Positions 1 to 12,036 are shown, counted from the first letter of the stretch. The stretch: DNA of 64,000 bases from Cunninghamia lanceolata (GCA_027924645.1 BSBN01000829.1:3100001-3164000), one strand, 5' to 3'. Numbers and translations: made by a program. The notes: generated by a model from the letters alone, not told the origin.

Positions 1-672
1 ATAATACCTCCTACCACACTTCAACTAAAATGATTCCATATGAAGCAGTCTATGGTCAGACACTACCAGTGTTCCTTCCATACTCTCCTAGTAGTTCACT
101 AGTTTAGGCAGTCAACACGATTCTCTAAACTTGAGATCAGATTCTCAGCATCTTGCAGGACAATCTTCACATGGCAAGAAATTGAATGAAACAATGGGTT
201 GACTAGCATTGTTCTGAGTGCACTTTTCAAGTAGGTGATATGGTTTTTCTTTACTTGCAGCCATACAAGAAATCATCCCTAAAACTCAAAGGGCATCATA
301 AGCTGGCTCCAAAGTTCTATGGGCCATATAAGGTTCTTCAGAAGATTGGGTCAGTTGCTTATTAATTGGAGCTCCCACCTTCCTACGTTCATCACGTATT
401 TCATGTCTCTTGTCTAAAGAAAGTTCTTGGCACCAACATCAGAGCACAAATTGTTTTACTTGAACTTGATGATGAAGGATCCATCCTTCTAGAGCCAGAG
501 GCAATCCTCGATAGGCACACTTGTCAACTTCACTCCAGATCCATCACCAAGGTATTTATTTAGTGGCATGGCATGCAACCAGAGGATGCAACATGGGAAC
601 CACTCTTTCAGATTCAACAACAATTCTCACATATTAATCTTTGAGGACAAAGCTTTTCTAAGAGGGAGGGGA
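1..672 (+). pseudogene. Ty3/gypsy chromovirus integrase C-terminus and chromodomain remnant
   Basis: This is the end of a gypsy pol gene cut by the window start. Translation with frame changes gives the integrase tail pattern TPYEAVYGQ-like, then a VGDMVFL block, KLAPKFYGPYKVLQKIG (the GPY/F module) and HHVFHVSCLKK. An open stretch at 366-563 covers the last part. After a TAG at 561-563 the text continues as MQPEDATWE, the aromatic and acidic core typical of a chromodomain, ending near 643. Chromodomains of this class bind methylated histone tails and steer integration. There are several in-frame stops (for example at 104-106 and 361-363), so it is not functional. The family call rests on the GPY/F and chromodomain motifs. 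The exact clade (Tekay or another chromovirus) is not resolved. Confidence 0.8.
660..672 (+). other. Polypurine tract of the chromovirus
   Basis: An unbroken purine run (AAGAGGGAGGGGA) stands immediately before a TGTTAG LTR start at 673. This is the expected plus-strand priming site, and its place between the chromodomain and the LTR supports the reading. Confidence 0.75.
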
Positions 673-952
673 TGTTAGGAACTCATGTTTAACCCTTCTC
701 TTTACTTTGTTAGTATATTAGTTACTATGGATGCATATGCTTTGTAAGTCATCCTGTGATCATATTGTATTATCCCACATTCATGGGAAGTAGTAGTTGT
801 TTTGATTAGATTTAGTATATAAGTATGTGTTGAGGCCAATGAAGGAATCCATGAATTTATTGTATTAATCTTGCTCAAAGGAGGTTGCCCCCTCGAAGTG
901 GCATGCGATTAATAAATTCCTTCTATGTTTCTGCTATTTTGTGCATTTTTCA
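673..952 (+). repeat. 3' LTR of the chromovirus remnant
   Basis: The LTR starts with TGTTAGGAACTCATG after the polypurine tract. A TATA-like TATATAAGTA lies at 816-825. The end is uncertain: a CA at 951-952 is a plausible terminus, because from about 963 onward the sequence aligns in translation with the Sirevirus additional ORF. No second LTR is in the window to fix the boundary, so the length of about 280 bp is an estimate. Confidence 0.55.
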
Positions 953-962
953 GTATATTGTT

Positions 963-3290
963 GTAGGAGAATCTTGTCAACATAAATATAGGGAGAAGAT
1001 CACATTCTTAGTTGACAAGGACTATACCTATATGGAGGCTATTGAGACTAGAACTATATGGATCCTTAAACTACCATATGAAGTCTCTAGAGAAGAAATA
1101 AAGGTCTATGCTAATATATTGCTCAACAAACCCAAAGACACCATTTCTAAGAGGTTTGGAACCTATGATGAGATTATGAATAAAATGCATAAGAAAAATG
1201 CAGAGGAACAACTTGAGAAGAATAGGGGTGAGTTGCATAAGATATGGGAAATTTCATCTAAAACCACTTTAGAAGCCCCTACAGAGGAGACACATCATGG
1301 TTCTATTGTTCTACTAGGTTGCCAAGGTTTAAGAAGAACTAGCGGATCTACTTTTGCTATTGTAAAGGCACCACTACCCTCTGGGTCGACAAAAATAGAG
1401 TCCACTGGAAGAAGGGCAACTTCTGAAACACAAGCACAGAAAAATATTGGAGAAAAGAAGCATGCTAGACCCAAAATACAAGCCAAAAGAAAGAAGGATA
1501 AGGCAGAAGAGATTGAAGAGGAAGAAGAAGAAGGAGAAGAGGAAACCTCTAAGCTAAAAAGAAAAGGAAAGAAATCTAAGTAAAATCCTCTAGTAACTTC
1601 TACATAAGGCCCTCTTCCATTCAAAGTTGTCTTCAATGGAATTGAACAACATGGGTTATTAAAGAACACAACTGATTTAGATCTAGATGTTTCTCTTGAG
1701 GATCAAAAGACCATTGAAAATGTTGTAGTTATGCTTATGCTTTAATATAACTTGCCCATGATTGATGTTATTGAAAAGGTACCAGAAATCCTACTTCAAG
1801 CTCTAAGGCAGAAAAGAGAAGAAGCCATTAAAATGAATAATGACTTGAGGCAATGTAAGCACTTGAATTGGCTAGGTCATGTATTTCTCAAGAAGGAAAG
1901 GAGAAATTGGCTCAAATGCAAGCTCAAGAATTAAGAACAAAACAAAGAGTGGACACTCTTATGAGCATGAAGGAAGGTGATAAAGGGAAAATTTAGAAGG
2001 AAATAGAGGATGTGATAAAGAAAATCTTGGGTGAGGTGAAAGGAACTAAAAATGTGGAGAATCCACAACCTTCTCCACCAAATAATATTGCTTCACCACC
2101 TCACATGGCTGCATCTCCTTAGCACAACATTGAACATCAAGTTTCTCAAGAGGAGAAAGAAGAGCAAGCAACACAAGATCAAGAACAAGATGCACATGAA
2201 GAAGAAAATGTTTCTCTAGATTATAATGTTGAGCATGATGATCATCCTCCAAATATAGAACAATATTATAATCCTGAACAACAAGAGGGGTAGACAAATG
2301 TTGATACATGGGAGAACTCAGTAAAGGAACCATATACATCTTCCTCCTCTTTGGTTGAATCTATCAAGGAGTTCTTATCCTAGCAAATGTGAATCCAACT
2401 AGTGGTCACTCCACAACTATTATAGTTACCAATGTTAGATGGACAAGTTAACTTGTCCAATATATCTCCACTTCACAAGTTGTAACTAGGAGATATACTT
2501 CAATCCTCAGCAAGAAAAGAAATTTTGCAACAAGTTGAAGGAGTTGAAGTGTTAGAAGAGGCAACTAAGATAATATAGGAGGAATTGCCTATGGCAAAGA
2601 GAGATCCCACATTGCCTCCTAACCAGCAGATGAAACTCATGTTGGAGTCTTTCAAGGCTCATTCATCTTATATAGAGAAGCAAGCTGAGAAAAAGATAAT
2701 AGAACATGTAATAATAAAAGATTGGCTAATGCATTTGATAGATGTGCAAAGGCATGTAATAGTTTACAAGAAAATGTGAAAAATATTCAAAAATGTATTG
2801 AAGATGCCAAAATTTTGTATCAATTTTGTTTTAACTAGCCAACAACTACAAAGGGTATAAAGGATCAAGCTAACTCTATTGAGTCACAACTAATTTAGGT
2901 AGAAAAAGTATATGACCCTATAATGGATACAGATGGAGTTATTAGAGTTCAAATAGAAAATTTTCATACTTAGTTGAAACAACTCCTGGACCAAAGGGAG
3001 AAAATTAAAGTTGAAATAAGTCGGTTAAGGGAAGTGGTGAGCATGAGGTTAGTAGTCTTAACTGGTATCCTAACTGAAACAAAGAATGTGAGTCAAAAAA
3101 TAAAAGTCCTAGACACTTTGGAAGAGTCAGAAGAATTGTACATTTAATTTGAAAGTCAATCACACATTTTGTCTTCTGTAAAGAAGAACTAGGACTCAAC
3201 TCTGGACCAGTTGAAGCTGATTTACAAAAATGTTCTACCTTCCAAGTTAACAAAAAAATTTGTGATGGTAAGACAAATTTTGATGATTAA
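963..3290 (+). pseudogene. Decayed Sirevirus additional ORF (homologue of the ORF at 35023-37782)
   Basis: The open stretch 885-1583 is a chance fusion of LTR sequence with real coding remnant. From about 963 its translation aligns with the minus-strand ORF at 35023-37782: FLVDKDYTYMEA-ETRTIW here against FMVDTDQCLMEA-EPRTVW there, then NKPKDTISKRFGTYDEI against SQPKDPKAERFGTFEEL. A Lys/Glu-rich low-complexity segment follows in both. Later pieces also match in character: open stretches at 1752-1934 and 2585-2779, and about 2999-3270, ending in a coiled-coil-like tail. Many stops and frameshifts break it. The N-terminal third found in the other copy is missing, apparently replaced by the chromovirus LTR. 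Function is unknown. The family sits just before the polypurine tract, where Sireviruses carry their extra (env-like) ORF. Confidence 0.6.
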
Positions 3291-3484
3291 ATATGTGGTG
3301 AATAAAATAAGAATAAGCAGTTCCATTTTGATATGAACAAGGCACATTATACACATTATCTTGAAGAACAATTTTGCTATGTCATTTTTGAAGAATCTGA
3401 GGCTACTCCTTAGAGGGGTTGATTGATAAAAGGTGATAAGAAATATTTAGACATGGGAAGCCTTTTCCAGAATAGAGGAAGACC

Positions 3485-3569
3485 ACTATCCCTTTGCCAT
3501 TGATGCCAAAGGGGGAGAAATATGTGCATATCAGGTTAAAGTGTTGCCATCAATGACAAATGGGGAGAT
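3485..3569 (+). other. Polypurine tracts of the Sirevirus remnant
   Basis: Two purine runs lie 5' of an LTR start: CCAAAGGGGGAGAAA near 3508-3522 and ACAAATGGGGAGAT near 3556-3569. Both are preceded by a 'TTGCCATYRATG' phrase, as in the two other Sireviruses of this window. Repeated polypurine tracts before the 3' LTR are a known Sirevirus trait. Confidence 0.65.
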
Positions 3570-5061
3570 TGTTACATATGGGTAGTCATCGATGTCAACA
3601 GTGGCATGGAGTGTTGTAGTGTGGAAGAATATAAGTGATTAGAAGTATTGTGAGATCAAGAAGTAAAGTGATGAATATATGCTGAGTTGGTCAAAGAAGC
3701 AGACAAATGAAGTTGATCATAAGAGTTATGAAGTAAATGAGATGGATCAGTATCACATGTACATAGTCATACCTTACCTTCTGAAATTCATGTGTAAGTC
3801 CATTTATTTGATATGTTGAGAAAATGAGTGTGTTTGAATTTTTTAATGAGTTAAGTTGGATTCATGCTATATGTTAGTATTATAAACTTATGGTGTCTAC
3901 CACTTGATGAAGAAAGTTATAAAAAGATTAAAGGAAATTGTCTAAGTATAGTACAAGTCAGAGAAGGTGTTACAAACCCATAAGAAGGTACCACATTCTT
4001 CCATAGATGAAGGTATGGGTCTACAGTTTTGACTATTAGCTAGATATTACACTCAAGAATCTATTTTTTTAAGTTTGAGATCATAATGTTTACCACAAGA
4101 TTCTCTAGAGATAGAAGAATGGAGACAATGTTAAAACAAGGTAAGTGTAGTCACATGGAGACAAGAAAATGCCTTGCACTTCTCTGCAAATGGAGATATG
4201 ATGTTGTAGTTTGGAGAACAGGTAGATATGAGTATCAGGTATGCATGTTTCAAGATTCAAGTGTTTATATGTACCATAGTTGCATCTTCAGAGTTAGTAT
4301 TGAAGGCATGCCTTGGTGTAAAGTGCAATGAGCAGAGGAAGATTGTTGAAGTCACCATAGTTCACCACACATTGATAATTGACCTTCCTGATAGAATGAT
4401 ATACTCATATGGCTAGTTGGCATGTATTGTTCAAGTTTCAAATGATTATGTTTACCGCAAGTATGTTGTTCATAGCCTTATCCTAATACGAGGTAAGCAG
4501 TGGTTGTTAAGGACGCTGGCATCAGAGTTTAAGGGTTTGCACCAATATAAAATACTTTGAAATGATAAAAGAAGTATACATGATTGTTCTGAAAGACATA
4601 CACTATTTAGTGTGTGGTCTGCATGAAACAATTTTCTCTCCTCTAGTACCACCTTAGGTCTGGAGCAAATTGCAGGGAAGGATAAAGGTTTGTAGAGATG
4701 ACTTGGTGTATAATGAAGACTTTTCCTTTTGTATGGTGTGTGCACCAGCTTGGAAGAATGTGCTAAGGTAAAATAGGACCTAATTATGCCTTGTTCTTAA
4801 ACCACACTTGATTTCCACTTATTACAAATGTTTTAGAGCCAACTGTTGTGGCCACTACACATTTCATGTTACTTGTTTCATCTTGGCCAACCAAGGAGAA
4901 AAACCTTGACGCTTGCGGAGGATATAAATGAAAAATCAAAAGTGTCAAGTGATGCATATGTATGTACTATGTGAAATACCTTTGATATTGTGTGAATGAA
5001 CATACTGCAAAAGTAGACATCATGATGAAATGTGGACAAGACTAGTTTGATGTAATAGGAT
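3570..5061 (+). repeat. 5' part of a Sirevirus 3' LTR, truncated by the Tat-like element
   Basis: The start TGTTACATATGGG with GTCATCGATGTCAACA shortly after resembles the LTR start at 52869 (TGTTACAAATAT with GTCATTGATGTCAACA). The expected LTR end, with its CACCCCCC-type tract, is not present before 5062, where the Tat-like LTR begins. I read this as an LTR interrupted there. No gene is visible in this stretch. The short open frames at 4086-4416 have no recognisable features. Confidence 0.45.
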
Positions 5062-8000
5062 TGTTACCATTTTTTCACCTACAGCAGAGCTGGTACATCA
5101 AGTTCATTTTTAGGTTGAAAGTTTTAACATTTTTCTGCTATGATTATTTTGCATAGTTTAAGGTACATGAAGACTTCAATTTCCATTGTTATAACAGAAG
5201 GAAAAGATTCAGTTGATCATTCAATTGCATTGTAGAAGATTGCTTGAGAGATAAATTGTTTCATTTCACTACAATGATTATTCATTTTACAAATGAGATA
5301 CATAAAAGAAATAAACATTGCATTGAATGAAAACATGATCAAATGTCCCACACAAGTCTTGGGAATAGCTTGAATATCTAAATCAATAGATAATAGAAAG
5401 TATACTATGCATCTAATCAATTGAAGAAATGAAGTAAACAGGATAGAGCATATCTATCATTGCCTTTTGGGATCTGGTTGAGTTGATGTTTGTTTCAACT
5501 ACTCCTTTGTTCTCGACACTTGATGAACCTGCAGGGGATAAAGAAGATTTTGTTCGAGATCAAGATATGGAATACCCCATGAGCTTCATTAGGTAGAAAC
5601 ATAATACACTATCTATGATATATTAAATTAGATACATACAAATCATCCATGGACAAGAGAGATTGAAAATGAGACAATCATTGAGCTTCAATGTTTTTTT
5701 TCTAAACTAACATGTTTGTTTCATGTGTAGGTATAGAAGAAGTATGTTGTTGTTTTGAAGACTATATCAGCATGTGGTGTAAAGTGGGCTCCCACAAGGG
5801 TTGAGCCCAACATGCTACCCCTGATTATTAGGAGGGGATGGAATACAAGTATACACATGGAAATCAAGATATATTCTACTATTGCATTAACCAAGTGTAT
5901 GAATCTTAGGCTCATTACCCATCTATGACTATCAGTTCAAATATTAAGAAGAGTCATAAATGAGCATTGAGACAACTCAATGATGTCCAAAACTAAGTAC
6001 AGCATAGCCATGATCAATAGAGGATAATTGAAAGAATCATATGTATAGATGCTACTACAGTAAGTAGCATGTGAAGGATATGCTATGCACCATTCAAATG
6101 TATGCAGAGTGGGTGAATCATCATCTAAGAGGGGCCATTTGATAATAGAAATCAAGTATTGTTGATTTGACTAAATATGAAATCATGTTTCAAGGTATGG
6201 CAGTAATAAGAATCCAATCTACAGCTGTATCGTATATGCCAAAATAGCTACAGGAAGTAGCTCATCAAGTGCTTACAATGTGTGATAAAGATACCAAAGG
6301 TTAACTACTTGCATGCAGAGAAGATGAAGACTTAATCTTTCAAATCGCAAGCAGAGCCTGTGGCTTGTGTTTCATATGAAATATAACCACGGCCTAAGTA
6401 TACAGTGATTCTTAAAATGCTTCTAGCTGAGTGTAGAAGACTTGATTCTCCAGAGCTCGTATCAGGCTTCATGATAAAGAGATAAAAGGAAAAATGTAGG
6501 TAAAACAATATGAAGTGGGTCTTGTGGTCACGGTTAGAGATGTGTGTTTCCTTCACTAATGGTGATACCCATATCAAATTTTATTGAGAAACGTCAGGTA
6601 CAGAGCTCATATTTAGCATATGACAATGAGAAGCAAGAAAATCATATAATATTCAAGAGATGGTCGAACCCACTTTGGGGTTTCAGGCAAAAGTCACGGT
6701 CAACAGAATAAGACAAAACTTCAAACTATAGACCAGAAGAGAATAATGAGATCCATTTCATGCTTTCAAGTATTATGGAGTATCTTTCCTCATAGCTGAG
6801 TCAAACCACCTAGGATTTCATATTACAAGAAACCATACAAGAAAATAAAGTGATTAAGAAAGCCCAATTAATGGCCACGACCTGTAGCAGGAGCTATCTT
6901 TTCTTTCTCACAATTTTAACCCACTTGGGGGTTTCAAGTAAAATACAGATACAGAGAAGAAGAATGCTTTCAGCCACATATAAATTAAAAAAGTTTAGAA
7001 ATGATGCAATATAGCCATGGCATGCAAAAGAAAGGAGTTATAGAGCTTGAATAATGAACTTACCTCAGGTTTTTGTTGTGCACAAAATGCATTCAGAACT
7101 AAAAGTTGAGTCTCAGAATGCAGTCAATGGTAGCCGAGACACAAGAACGAACAATAGTAAAGCAAAGATAAAAGTTTCGTCAGATAAATGTAGCATAGCC
7201 ATGGCTTTAAGGACAAAATTTGCCTTAGTGATAAAGAGAAATGGATCAAATGTGCAAGAACAAGCTTACCTTTCATTTTCCTAGAGAAGACTGCATAAAA
7301 ATTGCTTAGGAATGGCGAACAATCGAGGAGTTACAGGGTCAAACCCTAGCTTGGTGGCAGCTACAAGCAGAGAGCTGAAAATCCCAATGTTGCAAATGAA
7401 AATGGGCTAAGAAATTAGGGCATTGACTTGTTTTGTTTTAGGGTTTTCTCCCAAGCCCTAAGATCGATGGTATTTTATCACATCAAAGTCTTTTTTTTTA
7501 ACCTTCACTAATACCTGTGGGGGTATTAAGGCAAGTTGTTGCCTAGGCTATGTGCCTGAGGGTTCCCATGACCCTCTTATACCATTTTGAGGATAAGTCA
7601 AGGTCAAACACATGAAGATACCCTCTATGCTTTACATACAGGCGGTAAGGAGATAAAGCCTAAAGGCTTTTATTTTTGTTCTTTTATATTCACCAAAATA
7701 TTCATTGAAGCCATGGTATTTTTATGATTTTTATGAAAAATCAATGCATTGTAAAAGCCTTGAATGATTTTATTTGCTTTATCAAGATAGGAAAAATTTG
7801 AAAAAGAATAAAATTGCAATCTAATGTAAAGATTTATTTTAAAGCAGTGATTTATAAATTGTTTTAAAATAAGTCCTATTTTATGTAGTTAAAACAAGAA
7901 GATTTTTCTTTTTGGGCTTTTTCTAGGTGAATTGGATAGATATAGAGTCTTTATTGGGTAAATAAAGCATATTTTGTGCTGGGACCACTTGACAGAAGGT

Positions 8001-8742
8001 TTTGGCAATTTTTCCATTCAATTTGAGAGACAGTTTGGCATAGTTTTTGAGGCTTTTTTATGAAGCTTGAAAATGGACTTGGATGGCTATTTTTAGGAGC
8101 TTTTCCTAGCTTTTCCCTTAGAGATCATTATGTAGGCATTTATGGGAGAAAAACTTAGTTTTTCTAAGGAGTTCAGATCATTGTTTCTTCCCTCTTGAGC
8201 ATAGACAGAGAGTTTGTAGACATTTTTGACTCAGTTTTTATCAGATTTTCATGTACTCCTTTCAGTTAATATAGCAGAGCAATCCTATTTCACTTCATTT
8301 GCCTCATAGTTATATAATTGATTTGATACCTCACTGTGATAACAAATATTTTTTCCATTGTCATGTCTCATTATTGTAGAACTGTGTGCAAATATCTCAT
8401 ACAATTCTGGTTGCATGTTGAGTTCAAATCTAAGCCTTCATGCAAGTTACTTTTGAATTGTATGATCTAAGTGAAGTTGTGAGAGGTCATGTTTAAGGAG
8501 CTCTTTGTGAGTGAAAGTATCGAGATAAGTTAGAAATTAGGAGTATATTCTGCTTAAGTTTGAGTTCCATTTTAGTTCATCCTCTCACCTTTCCCTTTGC
8601 AAAGAAAAATCACCAGGGGAACTAGCCTGCTTTGGAGGTTCACTCCAAGTTTAGGGAACCCATAGGCCTAGGAGTGTTCCCATGTGTCAATAGATAGTTA
8701 AGTTGAACAACTTAGCATAGGGGGCATATCTGATTGATAACA
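5062..8742 (+). repeat. Tat-like LTR copy 1 (3681 bp)
   Basis: The LTR runs from TGTTACC to GATAACA and is followed 5 bp later by the primer-binding site. It matches 15164-17065/46334-46959/54208-55391 and 61845-64000 along its length. It lacks about 12 bp near its start that the other two copies have. It holds blocks shared with the LTR of the non-autonomous family at 17066: TGTCCCACACAAG (near 5344) and GGCTCCCACAAGGGTT (near 5788). A splice-acceptor-like CTAAC(5707-5711)...TAG|GTATAG (AG at 5729-5730) is also present. The short open frames inside (5217-5915 minus, 7054-7284 plus) are not credible genes. Confidence 0.85.
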
Positions 8743-8747
8743 GTTTT

Positions 8748-8765
8748 TGGCAGGCCTGGTGGGAC
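8748..8765 (+). other. Primer-binding site, Tat-like internal 1
   Basis: TGGCAGGCCTGGTGGGAC begins 5 bp after the LTR end. The leading TGG pairs with a tRNA CCA tail. It is not the initiator-Met site used by the copia elements here. I could not name the tRNA from memory. The same position in the other copies reads almost identically (55397, 22591, 31275). Confidence 0.7.
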
Positions 8766-8913
8766 TTTGAAAGTGTTTTTAGAGAAGTTTTTCAATTCTT
8801 AAAGTTGTTGTTCTGGTATATGCAGTAGTGTTCCAGCCTTCAGAGGCTTTTTACAGTATACCTTGTGACTCAATTTTCTCTGGTCTTGCATGTAGAATTA
8901 GTATATCCAACTT

Positions 8914-10395
8914 ATGAAAACTAGATCTGGTTCTGATTCATTGGACTATTTTGCATCCGTCTCTACCAAGAAGGGGTAGGACAACAAGTAGAACAATTGA
9001 TTCACCAAAGAGGTCAAAATCAACACCTTCAAGACTTAGCCCTCCAACTCCAATATAGAGAAGCAAGAGTCTAGTGCTGATAGTGCAGTTACCCATAATG
9101 GCTAGATAGTTCACATTTGCACCTTTTAACAGGAGCAACCCATTACAACTTACCCAACGTGATGATATTCCAGTTGTAACCCTCAAAGGTCTGCCCTATT
9201 TCAATGGAGAAGACCACACTACAGCTATTGAACACATTTAGGATGTGGCAACATTGTGTTTGGTGCATAATGTTACCCAAGAAAATGTAGCAATCAAATT
9301 ATTGGCTACAACATTAAAGGGTAAAGCCTTGCAATGGTTTATAGGTCTCACGGAGAACTTGATAACGACATGGGATCAGCTGGGAGATGGATTGTACAAG
9401 CATTTTGATGACAAGTCCGATCATCTCTCATTGTTGGAAGAGTTGAGCACCATCAAAAGGCCCATGAACACATGGCGGATTTCAACTACCGATTTTAGAG
9501 GACTTGGGATAGGATCCCCGCAATGGTAAAGCCTCTAGAAAGGCATGGATTTTTGTTTTATCTTAAGGCTTTAAATAATGAAATTTCTGTAATGATCCAA
9601 CCTATGGGTGGTTCCACCCTTCGTGATGCTTTTGAGATTGTTGTTAGAGTAGAAAATTGCCTTATTCAAGCAAAAAAAATAGCCCCAAGGCCTCCTTTAC
9701 CCATTTTTTCATAAATCCAGCCATCTGAGCCAATGGCACTGCCTCCTTTAGCTATTGTCCTAGTAGTTCTAGCAATAGGATACCAAGCTGCAACTCAAGA
9801 AACCGCTATCCCAGTCTAAGCTCAAGAATTCCAAGAGCTTAAAAACACACTAAAAACCATCGCGAATGAGTTGGTAAATATCAAGAAGCATAGTCATCAA
9901 GAGCATAGGCCTTACCAAGCTCCGTATCAGTCTAATCAGTGAAATATGCCTCCTTTCCAAGCTGACCCACATGGCCAAAGAAGAAATTATAACCCTTGAT
10001 CTTTCCAATCCTATAATCCTAATGCTTCCAGCACTTCAAAAGAGCTTGTACCCACTCAAAACAACATGGCTTAGGATAGTGACTGGTGTTATCCATGTCA
10101 CCAACCCCATCACTAGGCTGCATGTATGAATGGAATGAGAAATCAGGCTTTGATAGTGCATAACAGTTATGCTAGTTTGGAAAGTGTCTCGAATGAGGTT
10201 CCAGCTCAACAAGATAATGCTGATGTGGCCTTAATGAACTAGCAAGGCAATGAATTCTATGGTGTAAATTGCCCTCAAGGCCAAAATTAGTCAAATACAC
10301 CCATTTCAACCAACACAAGGTCAAAAAAGAGTGTTGTAGATCTTGATCAGCAAGCTGCACATGTACAATAGCAGCCTGCCAAGGACAAATTTTAG
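8914..10395 (+). pseudogene. Gag, Tat-like copy 1 (broken)
   Basis: Gag forms the particle that packages element RNA. The likely start is the ATG at 8914 (MKTRSGSDSLDYF), matched by MKTRSSSDSLDYL at 55568. The retrotransposon gag core lies at 9239-9714: the pattern LLATTLKGKALQWF...TWDQLGDGLYKHF is typical of Ty3/gypsy Gag (Retrotrans_gag family). A deletion near 9445 relative to copy 2 shifts the frame, so the core is split into open stretches 9245-9529 and 9523-9714. Downstream, 10090-10128 reads W-C-Y-P-C-H-Q-P-H-x-stop-A-A-C, a zinc-knuckle-like CX2CX3HX4C with a TAG inside it. Stops at 9239-9241, 10072-10074, 10114-10116 and 10393-10395 are shared with copy 2. Confidence 0.75.
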
Positions 10396-10557
10396 ACTTC
10401 TTCATTACAAACTACCCCGCCAGCACAACAAAAAGTGCATATTCTCCAAAGAGGACAAGTTGTACCTGGAAAAGATCAGTCCAAAGTACAAACATAGTTT
10501 TTTCAAAGGCAGAATGATGTTGCTGTTAAAGGCCAACAAAAGGTAAGTCCTATTTCT

Positions 10558-11220
10558 TTGAATGTTGTTGATCACCTCAAGAAAGCCACTATCAATATAT
10601 CAGTGATGGATGTACTACACATTCCTAGCCAAAAGGATTTATTACAAGAAGCTTTGGCTAAACCTTCAATTTCTGATTGTTCTAATCAAGAAAAGGCCAA
10701 GGTTGTACTTGCCAACAACCCAGAAATAAAGAATGAACAACAAGCTCAAGAGGTAAAACCCCCTACTTTTTACCTGAGTTTAATTATTGGTGACAAGTTT
10801 GTTCACAAATGTATGATAGATTTCGGAGCAAGAAGTTCTATCATGCCCAAGAGTCTAGCTAATTCATTAGGATTAGTCTATGAGCCCCTTTTAAAAGGAG
10901 TAGTCCAACTAGATGGGTCTATTGTTTATATTGCAGGGATAATTAGACATCTGCCACCTACCTTGCATGCCTGTCCTAATTTTGTGATCCATCAGTACAT
11001 CTACATCATTGATCTACCACCTAGATTTGCTATATGCCTTTCCAGGGAATTTACTACCAAATTGGATGGGTTTTTATCTTCTGATTGGTCCCACTTATTT
11101 TTTAGAACAAGATATGGTACGAAAGTAACCATAATGTCTAAACCACTTGCAAAGGATCATGTTGAGCCGTATGTCCCTAGCCCAATAAATGCTAACCTCT
11201 ACATCACCCATGGGAAGTAG
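10558..11220 (+). pseudogene. Aspartic protease region, Tat-like copy 1
   Basis: This is a 220-codon open stretch. Residues 72-110 form the retropepsin strand-turn FYLSLIIGDKFVHKCMIDFGARSSIMP-like, with the catalytic motif at residues 88-91 reading D-F-G-A instead of D-S/T-G-A. The aspartate is kept, but the Ser/Thr that supports it is Phe. The following IDLPP...FTTKL...SSDWSHLFFRTRYGTKV segment is conserved with copy 2 and belongs to the protease C-terminus or linker. It ends at a TAG (11218-11220) where copy 2 reads CGG. The same frame continues into the RNase H region. Retropepsin would cleave the Gag-Pol polyprotein. Confidence 0.75.
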
Positions 11221-11421
11221 GATCAATCCATGAGCCTAGATCCCAGTGCACCTATGGAAGATATAAATTTAGATGACTGGGCAACTGAAGATCATGAAGA
11301 TGACCCTTTTTGTCACACTGATGAGGTAGGATTAGGCATTTATATGATACATGAACCTGATGCAGTGATTCCTAATCTGATTAAGGATCAAAGTTAGCCT
11401 AAAAAGCAAGAGGATTAGCTT

Positions 11422-11810
11422 TGGAATCTGTACTTTGATGAATCAAGGAGTAAAACAAGTGCTAGTGGAGGAGCTATGCTTATTTCACCTGATGGAGACA
11501 AGTACTATTCAACATTGAGGTTTGCTTTCAGCTGCATAAACAACGTGGCTGAATACGAACCCCTGATTCATGGTTTAGAATGGGCTTATGGTGATTCTGA
11601 GTTGATTGTAAACCAAGTTAGAAACTTGAATGTCACTAAGAATGATTTATTTAAAAAGTAAAGGCATCGAGTTTGGGATTCAATCAAAATTTTTGATGCT
11701 TTTAATCTACTTTCAACTCCAGAAACCAAAAAAAACATGCAGATAGGCTTGCTGCCTCAGGATCTCAGTTTGAGATTCCGAATGAAATTCATAACATAGA
11801 GGTACAACCA
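11422..11810 (+). pseudogene. Archaeal-type RNase H (aRNH), Tat-like copy 1, damaged
   Basis: The RNase H fold opens with LYFDES (copy 2: LYFDGS), then GGAMLISPDGDKYYSTLRFAF, AEYEPLIHGLEWA and YGDSELIV. Compared with copy 2, 30 bp are missing between LEWA and YGDSEL, removing ten residues. The last catalytic region (HADRLAALG in copy 2) is frameshifted at about 11727. TAGs upstream at 11397-11399 and 11416-11418 stand at Gln positions of copy 2. The domain lies before RT. It resembles the extra RNase H known in Tat-group retrotransposons, which degrades RNA in RNA-DNA hybrids. Confidence 0.7.
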
Positions 11811-12036
11811 TATGTAAAAATGGTTGTTAGACCATCTATACCTAAAAATACTATGAGTTGGTAGGTTTTTGATAGTGATGAACAAATTTTGAGTTTTCTA
11901 ATTACAGAAGCAGAGTTTGTAGCTCATAACCAGCATAAGTGGCAGTAGCAATATGACAACCAAGTTGTACAACTTAAGTCTAATAAGCTACCAAAGTCAC
12001 TCATGACATTAGAATCTATTTTTAACTTAGATGATC

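Noticed and set aside
1295..1669. Minus-strand Ser-rich frame
   Set aside because: Mirror image of the Glu/Lys-rich low-complexity coding remnant on the plus strand.
5721..5915. Antisense 64-codon frame repeated at 15834 and 62515
   Set aside because: It lies on the reverse strand of the LTR across the acceptor-like motif; its repetition simply follows LTR identity and it resembles no protein.
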